From Anas platyrhynchos (lineage: Eukaryota; Chordata; Aves; Anseriformes; Anatidae), in assembly GCF_047663525.1 (NCBI RefSeq), contig NC_092601.1, positions 18,065,501 to 18,129,500 on the forward strand: 64,000 nucleotides of DNA, read 5' to 3'. Below, piece after piece: positions 56,734 to 64,000 of the stretch. Within the stretch, counting starts at the first letter, position 1; each line of letters opens with the position of its first letter. A program made the translations under genes and the position numbers. The notes beneath the pieces were generated by a model. That model was given only the letters and a program-made list of their open reading frames with translations. It had not been told where the DNA came from and searched no databases.

Positions 56734-59700
56734 GTAAGTGAATAAAAATGAGAAAAATTCTGCAGTAATAATTTATTGGTGCATTTGTGGGTATGTAGTT
56801 TTTACATTACTCTAGCTTTCTTTCTCCCTCTGTCAAACGTTTAAGTTACAATTGTCTTTATTCTCTGCCTTTCATTGTTTTTCTCTGCCTATATGTCAGA
56901 AATGGAAGGAAAGGAAAACTGGAAGTAATTCTGTAAATTGAGACCGAGGGAGTCTTGGTGGAAGGGTTGTGTAGCCACCAGCAGCATCATTCAGAGGGTG
57001 ATTAAAGATGAATGGTTAAATAAGCCCAAGGCTACCAAACGAAATGAGATCTGAAGGACATCTGCTGGGAGGGAATCTGCATCTCTGAAATTGTAATTCC
57101 CTTTCTGCTAATGATTCGTATGAACATCAAGAGCCTCATACTCATTTTATCCTTTTTCCTGCTTGTGCAAGATGTAACTATTGCTTCCTTGGAGTTCTGG
57201 GAGATTGACTTGTGCTTTGCACAGGTTTGATTTTGTTTCAGCATTAAATATTCCAACCTACAGTCAGAGTCTTAATGGAAATTTAGAAATCTAAGTAGAA
57301 AAATTGTTCCTCTCTGTGGAAATATTAAGAAAACAGCTAGAGTACTTCCGACTTTTTGGGGTGAGGAACGATGGTATGGCATAATGTCCCAAAACAGCAT
57401 CTTTTGCTATGCCTGTTCATGCTTTCCGCTTGGTCTTCGGTCCCTCGGATAGGTGAGGTGGAGAGGAAACCAGTCACAAATAAAAATTTTGGTCTATTAT
57501 AAGGCACCAGAGTAAAGTCCGTTTGTGTTGTGTGTATTACTGAGGCTTGCAAATCTGATAAGCAGGTATGCCTCCCCTGCAGGGATTTGTATCCATCTCC
57601 CTGTGTAGGTTGGTCATTTTAATAAGTGGATTTAACATTTGGGTGTATGTGAGATCAGAAAGATGATGCTTTACCAAGTGGAGAAGCAGAAGAGTACGGA
57701 GAATTGTTCTCACTCCCATGTATTTTAGCTAATCGTTCCAAGCAGAACGAGGAGATTTTAACCAGCTGCATTTCACAATACGAATGTTCACTGTAGTGGA
57801 GTTACTGAGGACACCCATCACAGTTTTAACCCAAGTTATTTGTCTTCTGTGTGTTTTCCACTTTCGCCGATAGCTGTAGAAAAACTGCTTTTCCTAAGTG
57901 CTATTTTACATTTCTGTCCCTTTGTGTGCCGACCGGAGAGCCACCCTGTGAGGGCTCCTGAAGTCCTTTGTACGCAGTAGGGACTCTCCCTTTTTTTTTT
58001 GGCTTAAGGACTATTTCTGAATAAGATGAATGAGATGTAAATCTTGAGCTACTTTTGTTAGAGTACAGGAAAACCACAATATTTTTGTTATAATATAGCT
58101 GAAACAACAACACTCCTCCATTGCTGTAGAAGTACATTAAATATTGCTGAGCTCTGGAAGCCTTATTCTTTGGTAGCATCTACTTCAAAGCGGGATTTTT
58201 TTTTTTTTTAATAAAAAAAAAATAATTCCTGGAGAGGTCTTTGTAAATGCTGACTGTTTCCTATTCCCCTCCAGGAAGTGTGCTTTTTTGATACATCTTA
58301 GGATGGATTTTGGTAGCCTCTATTAAAACTGCAGGCTGTCCCTATGAATTTTAAAGAACTCCAGAGCCTGGAAATAACAACAAGCTGTTAGGCCAAATGG
58401 GATCAACTGGTATTGCCACAGGTTTTGCTCTTTGCTCTCACTGCTGTCAGGTAACAGTTATTAAAAACACTCCTCACTTAGGGAACGAGCTGTGAAACAG
58501 CCCTGCTGCGGTGTTCACGGCGTGCAGCACCGGCCGTGTCGGACCGCTCGCCTTCGACAGGCGAAGAGATGCCCTGCAATGCTGATCCTGCACGGGATCA
58601 GCATTTATTGTTATTCTAAATGTGGCTTTAGATGTGGCACGGCATGTTTTGGTGAGCACACGGCAGTTTTGCATCGGGTCCCTCCCCGCGGACAGGCACT
58701 GCTCAGGTGGGCCAGGTCCCTGCCGTGCATGACCTGATGGCTCTTTCTTGTCCCTATTTTCTGCAACTCAGTGCTCTGGAGGTCGAGCATGGACTATGCT
58801 CCAGTGGGACTGCTTGCTGGCCAGAGCACCCTGAACTGTTTCAGTCCTGCCAAGCTGAGCTGAAGCTGATGGGAGTCTCAGGAGGCTGGAGGTGCTGCCT
58901 GCCCTCCGCAGAGCACGCCTTGGGGCCGTACTGCTCCTGGGGAGCTGAGGTGGTATGGCAGAGCCATCCTCAGCCTGAATCTCCTCCCTGGGCTCCTCTG
59001 TCCCGAGGGCTTTCCTTCCTGGCCCTTTTTGTTTGAGTGCCTTGACTCGTTTTGGCACCTTGAGGCTGGTTCAGCTCCAGAAACAGCAAGTCTCGCTCTG
59101 TCTGAAGGTTGCAGCTGTGATGCTGGGGCTAGAAAGAACCAGCAAGGTCAAGTTGTTATCTTTCTTAAAATTAAGGACATCTTTTTCTGCTGGCGTAGAA
59201 TAAGACTAAAGCTACTTCAGCAGATCCGTGGTGTTGACAGCTTTGCTGTTTCTGACCCCCTCTGAGCCAGGGTGTGCTCCTCTAGAACAGTAGTTCCCGA
59301 TGATGCTTCTGTCTGAGATGCCCCCAGGGACGTTGTTTTTCAGTGTGCGGGACTGATTTCATGTGGTGATTTATTATCTCTGCTTGAACAGAGGCTTTGA
59401 AAAAGATGATGCTCTCTTGCAGGCTTTCTTGCCCTCTTCCTTTTGTTCTGCCTTCCTCTTGCGTTAAGTAGCCCCAGATATTCAGAAGACAGCTTGACAG
59501 CACGATGTATGGCCTGAGATGCTACAGCAGTGCTGCTGGATGTGTGAGAGACAGCGGAGGGCTAAGCAGAGCTGCAGAAAGGCTGCAAAGGTTGTGCAGT
59601 TTGTAACGGAGAGCCGAGTCTCTCCGTGGAGCAGAAATCCAGGTGTGCTGTGGGAAAATGATGCAACCCTTCAGGGAGATTCTGACTCTACACTGCTGTC

Positions 59701-60979
59701 TCCGTGGTCATCGGATACCTCTCAGCAGCAATGTGAATTCCTAGCAAGGAATGTGCAGGAAAGACAGAAATGTGCCTGTTTACCTTCTGGCTATCAATGG
59801 GATCGTTAAACAGAAAGGATTGAGAAACAGCTGATCTTATTTGACTCTTGATGCACAAAAGTGTCCTGTTGGGAGCCAAAGCAAATGTTTCCTTGGGGAT
59901 GGTTCCAGAGAGCCTTGCTTCTACGATCATTGCAGGCCAACTGTATGGCTAGAATTGGAAGCATATTTTACAAATAAGAGGTTTTTTTGTCCTCTGACAG
60001 TAAAATGTTGGTATTTTTGGTGTGGAGAGAAGGCAGTCAGAGGTTCGCTGAATTTCAAATTAAACTCCCAGTTTTTACCATCATCTGCAAACAAGGAATA
60101 AGCAAATAATTTAGTTCGTACCTCTGCCAGCCCCCCAGTTTTGTTGCCTCTGTTATCTCAGAATTTAAGATGAAATGTGTTTTGATTAGGAGTGGAATAA
60201 AAAGTTGAGAGCAGAGCGTATGTAATTCTCCATTACTTGCTAAATCCTCACTCTTTACTTCAATGCAAATTGTTCCGAGGAGGATTCTTTTTTAAAAGGT
60301 CTTCAGGGATCTTGAATTTTAGATGTGCATTGACATGAAATGAAATGTTAGAGTGCACAGCTGGGGTTCTGGCTTTTGCAGTACAAGATGGAGATGTTTC
60401 TCCTTTGTGGGAACGTGTTCCCAAGGAAGGGGCGAAGTTTTCCTGTTAGTTGCACTATGTTAGCGAGCAGCGCAGGGGGTGCAGAATAAAATGAGAGCGA
60501 GTTGGAAGGACCAAGGTCAAACTTCAGGTCTGAAGCATGCTTTAAAGGCTTGCTGGGATGGGGACGGGTCTGGGCTGTACTGTGCCTGCAACCAAGCCAT
60601 TCATTCCTGCAGACCCATCTGAGGTGTCTGTTGGTGGGTTTGAGATCTCAGAGGTGTTAGAGCGAGGGAATTCACCAGGAGAGGCTTTGTTTGTGTGCAC
60701 TAGCACGTGGCAGCACTCGTTGTGGTTGGCACATAGGAGAGGCACGGGCAGGAGGACGTGGAGGACGCCTTGGTCCCCGTTACTCCTGGAGAACTTTGTT
60801 CTCCTCGCAGCACGAGGCTGGCGAGCCCCTGGGGATCTCTGCAGGGCTGGGCACCCACATGGCCCTCGGTGCTATTTATTCGTCCTGCCCCCCGGCTGCG
60901 ATGGGAGGGACGGGGCTGGCTTAGCGACTGTTCCTGTTCCTGGCTATTATCGTGATCTGCTGTTCCTATTTCTCGTGTA

Positions 60980-61530
60980 AGAGTGGGAAACTTTTCTCTC
61001 TGTCTTATTAAATCTATTTTTCAAGCTGTCACTTAACCAGGTCTAGTGACAGAGTCGGATGTTTATGTGGCCCTGGACACTTGAACTCTGGTGTTTTCAA
61101 TCACAACAGCACCTTTTGCCAGCCGTTGTGAATTAAATACTCCTCGTGACCTTTTACCCTCGCCGCTCTTAAATTCATGCTTTAAAAACAGCTTAATGAG
61201 GGGTTTACTGGCCCAATTGGAAGTTTTTATTAAAACCTATTAGTGTGCTAGAGTAGCCTGCCTGAAGGAAACGATTAGCCCAAAGCAACTAAACTTGGAG
61301 CTGGCCCCTAGCCACACCAGGTTTTCACTAAACTGTTTCCAGACCCACGTTAACCCTAACACTGCAGCCTGCATGGTATTCATATCCTCTGCTTTAATTT
61401 ATAGCTTGTCTGATTCTCTCCCCAGCCTTTCTCCGTGTTCGCGAAAGCATTTTGGTTTAATGTAATTAGAGCTGCATTAAAGGGCAGCGTGCCTTCATCC
61501 AGGCCCCTCTCGTTTGCGAACCCTAATTAA
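60980..61530. promoter_or_regulatory. candidate enhancer in LMF1 intron 3
   Basis: A 550-bp repeat-free block rich in TTAAT/TAATT cores (for example GTTTAATGTAATTAGAG near 61456 and CCCTAATTAAG at the end). It has an 8-bp perfect inverted repeat CTGTCACT...AGTGACAG at 61026-61052 and a CTTAATGAGGGG motif near 61191. It is the longest such island inside LMF1 in this window. Confidence 0.38.
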
Positions 61531-62459
61531 GCAGAAGTGCCCCCCGCAGCCCTCCGCTGGCCGGGTGAGGTGTGTGCCCCTGCTTGGACGTGGCCGTGGT
61601 GCTCCTGGGACCCTGGCCCTTGCTCCCTTCCCACGAGGAGCATCTCAGCACCAAGCTGGAGGTGTTGGTGGAGCCCCGGGGTTAAAGCAGAGCTGGGTAA
61701 GGGGAGGACACGGCCTCGGGACAGCACTCGGAGCAGGAGGGTGGGAATCCTGGCTGGCTTCTGCCTCCAGCCACCCCTCGGATCCCAGTGTGTTTGCTCC
61801 AAGTCTGCATTCTGTTTTTAAGCCTGGGCCCGTGGTTCCTGCCAGGTTTAAATATACATTTTGCAACGCTGCTGAAGCCCTGTAGCCCTTATCTTAGTGT
61901 TCCTGTGCTAATGTGCCCGTGCAGCTGAGAGAAGCAGGCCAGAGCTCCAGCTTCAGCTGAAACAACTCCTCCAGAAGCTGCTCTGGAAGTCCCACAAGTG
62001 CTGAGCAGCCGTCACCTTCTTGCTGCTCCTCCAGCATCCCTGCCCCTGCCCTGCTCATTCAGGCTAACGGCAGCATCTCCCTCGAAAGCCACAAGATCTT
62101 TGGAGATGGGGCTTCCAGTTCTTTTTTAGATATTTTTCATACCATATCTTGCCTGTTTGTGGATGTCAGCAGCTACTGAGCTGACAGCATGAAACTCTGC
62201 ACAATTTTGTGACCTGTATTTAACGTTTTGCTGCTGTGTCTGCTGAACTGGCTGTCCTTGTGTTCCTGGTACAGCCCCAGTGCCCAGGGAGTCACTGCTG
62301 TATATACTGAACGAAGCTTGACAAGCTTCCTATTTTTCCATCAGTTATTATTAAGCACAAAACAAAAAGCACGGTCCCTCTCCACACCACGCGCTTCCTG
62401 AGTGTCACCTCCTGTCTTTATTTTTACTGGCATATGGATGCACCAACCTTGGGAGGCAC

Positions 62460-62610
62460 CTTTTAAAAAGAATGTTTAAGGAAAAATCTGCCATTAAAGT
62501 TATTACAGTAAAGTACTGCCTTTGATTGCGGCAATTATGCAAATGATTTTAAGGGATAAAATACTTCTTAACAAGGACTGATGTAAATGGTGGTGCTGGA
62601 ACGAGTGCAT
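62460..62610. promoter_or_regulatory. candidate enhancer with POU octamer in LMF1 intron 3
   Basis: Holds an exact octamer ATGCAAAT at 62537-62544 in the context TTATGCAAATGATTTT, plus GCCATTAAAGTTATTAC. The octamer context is shared with the island at 9655-9965. Confidence 0.33.
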
Positions 62611-64000
62611 AACTTCTTCAAACACAATCTTTCTGTGCAAGTAATTTTCTCTCAGCGGTTTGCCATGTTGCCTGGATGTCGACCTGTGTAACCAATGACT
62701 GGCCTGCGGATGTGATTTTATTTTCTCTTGATACAGGAATGTAAGTGGGTGGAATGGGAACGCTGGTCTTGCAGAAACTGGGAAGCCCTTTCCCTAAGCA
62801 AATTGTTTCTCCACAGCTCTTGTGGCTGACTTTTGTCCTAGCTTTAATAAAAAGGAAACAAACAGAAATGCTTTTTGCAGGCACAGATATTCCTCCGAAA
62901 AAATGAGGTTGGATTGGGTGACTAGCAAGAGTGGGGCTCCTGTTGATTAAGGATTCTGCACTAATGCATTGCTGAGGTTAAGTTAAATGAAGCTTTCTCC
63001 AGTATTACTTTTAAAGCAGAGAAGTTGGATCCTTGTCTCCATGGTTTGGAAAAACATTGTCCATACTTTAAGATAGTGATCTGCTGCTGGTGTGGCTGAG
63101 ACTTGCCTCCTACTTCAGTCTGATTGCAAAAAATGTGGATGGGCAGTCCGTGCCTTGGCTTTGGACTGGGCTGGGGATGTGCTCACCATGTAATGGATTT
63201 GTTGCTGTTAGCCCTCCTGCAGCTGGCATGTAACAACATAACCCCCCGAAACCTTTATAAATTCATTGGTGAGCAGCAGTGAACGTGCCAGCAGCGTGGC
63301 AGCGTGCCCATGTACGATGTGGTGGCATCCCTTTGTAAGGTAGCTGAGCTGCCTCATCCCCTTGAAACCCCAGTATTAAAGGTGTGGTGGAAATGCAAAG
63401 TGTGTGTGTGTGTATCTTCGTTAGGGATGTGTCTGGTCTGCTTGAAAATCTGTTGTGGGGTGACAGCTGCAGGAATTAAAGATGTGGCAGCAAAAAGAGG
63501 CCTTGGAGGTCCAGTGACACAGATGTCAGGTATGGCTCTTGAGCTGCGGAAAACTGCAGGGCATTTTGTTCAGTCTGGGCTGCAGGAATGGACGCAGTCT
63601 GCATGGAGATGCAGCAAGCCTCTGTCCCTGCCAGCAGCAGCGACAGGGACCTCCCTGTTCAGGCGGTGCTGGGCTCACACGTAGCGCTTGGATGCTCTCA
63701 CGCGGATCCAACACCAGTGCCCAGCTTGGCTGGAGCAGGTGTAGTAATTTGCAATTATAATCATGGCTTCTGCTTTTGCAAATCTGTGTGCAAATAGCAA
63801 GGGTATTGTATGCAAAGCTTTACAACCCCTGCATTTTCTTCTAAAATACATTCTCCCTTTCAGGGGTGTAGGGGTGGTTCTCCCTTACTAAGGGATTTAG
63901 TGTACTTACTGCAATGGTATCAGTGTCTGCTTAGATTTTTGTCCTTCTAACAAGATTGACCAAAGGAAAGGTATAGGAGTGTCTTTATTTTAGATCTGGG

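Larger units (their letters stand above)
56734..64000 (+). other. LMF1: LMF1 intron 3 (partial, at least 7.3 kb)
   Basis: The intron begins GTAAGT and continues past the window edge. The next expected residues (human W-E-S-Q-L-L-E-T-G-F-L) are not found in any frame before 64000. Notable contents are a CpG-rich islet with a perfect hairpin at 58490-58610 and enhancer-like AT-rich islands at 60980-61530 and 62460-62610. Confidence 0.8.

Noticed and set aside
56734-64000. Further LMF1 exons after the micro-exon
   Set aside because: No frame shows the expected following residues (W-E-S-Q-L-L-E-T-G-F-L) flanked by splice sites.

Overview
The window looks like a stretch of bird nuclear genome, probably galliform or another galloanseran; the species call is inference. 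Three things point this way. The SOX8 protein matches my recollection of chicken SOX8 almost throughout, there is a truncated avian-type CR1 LINE tail, and repeat content is otherwise very low. There are no operons, no prokaryotic genes and no CRISPR arrays.

Two protein-coding genes are supported, arranged head to head. SOX8 is complete on the minus strand, with three coding exons between 25847 and 22392 and a 472-residue product. The 5' part of LMF1 is on the plus strand: exon 1 at 33752-33965, exon 2 at 42536-42845, and an 11-nt micro-exon at 56723-56733. LMF1 runs off the right edge, so only about the first 178 residues are encoded here. The human locus at 16p13.3 has the same divergent SOX8/LMF1 pair, so this is conserved synteny. 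About 7.9 kb separates the two start codons. Each gene begins in a CpG-island promoter, at about 25.0-26.65 kb and 33.55-34.2 kb.

Layout: 1-19.6 kb is non-coding DNA downstream of SOX8, with several AT-rich, repeat-free blocks rich in POU, homeodomain and SOX-type motifs that look like conserved developmental enhancers. An AT-rich stretch at 19.6-22.4 kb probably includes the SOX8 3' UTR. SOX8 occupies 22.4-26.3 kb. The divergent intergenic interval is 26.7-33.5 kb. From 33.75 kb to the end is LMF1, almost all of it intron, with further enhancer-like islands at about 49.3, 50.9, 61.0 and 62.5 kb.

The two genes have unrelated jobs. SOX8 is a SoxE transcription factor of neural crest, glia, gonad and limb. 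LMF1 is an ER membrane protein needed to mature lipases. They probably share a regulatory neighbourhood, and SOX8 enhancers may lie inside LMF1 introns (inference). I found no novel multi-gene system. The most notable points are the LMF1 micro-exon with its recursive-splice-like junction, a triple SOX-motif cluster downstream of SOX8, an AT-rich block with a good 3' splice site in the SOX8 5' leader, a perfect 11-bp hairpin in a CpG-rich islet of LMF1 intron 3, and a 39-bp dispersed repeat.
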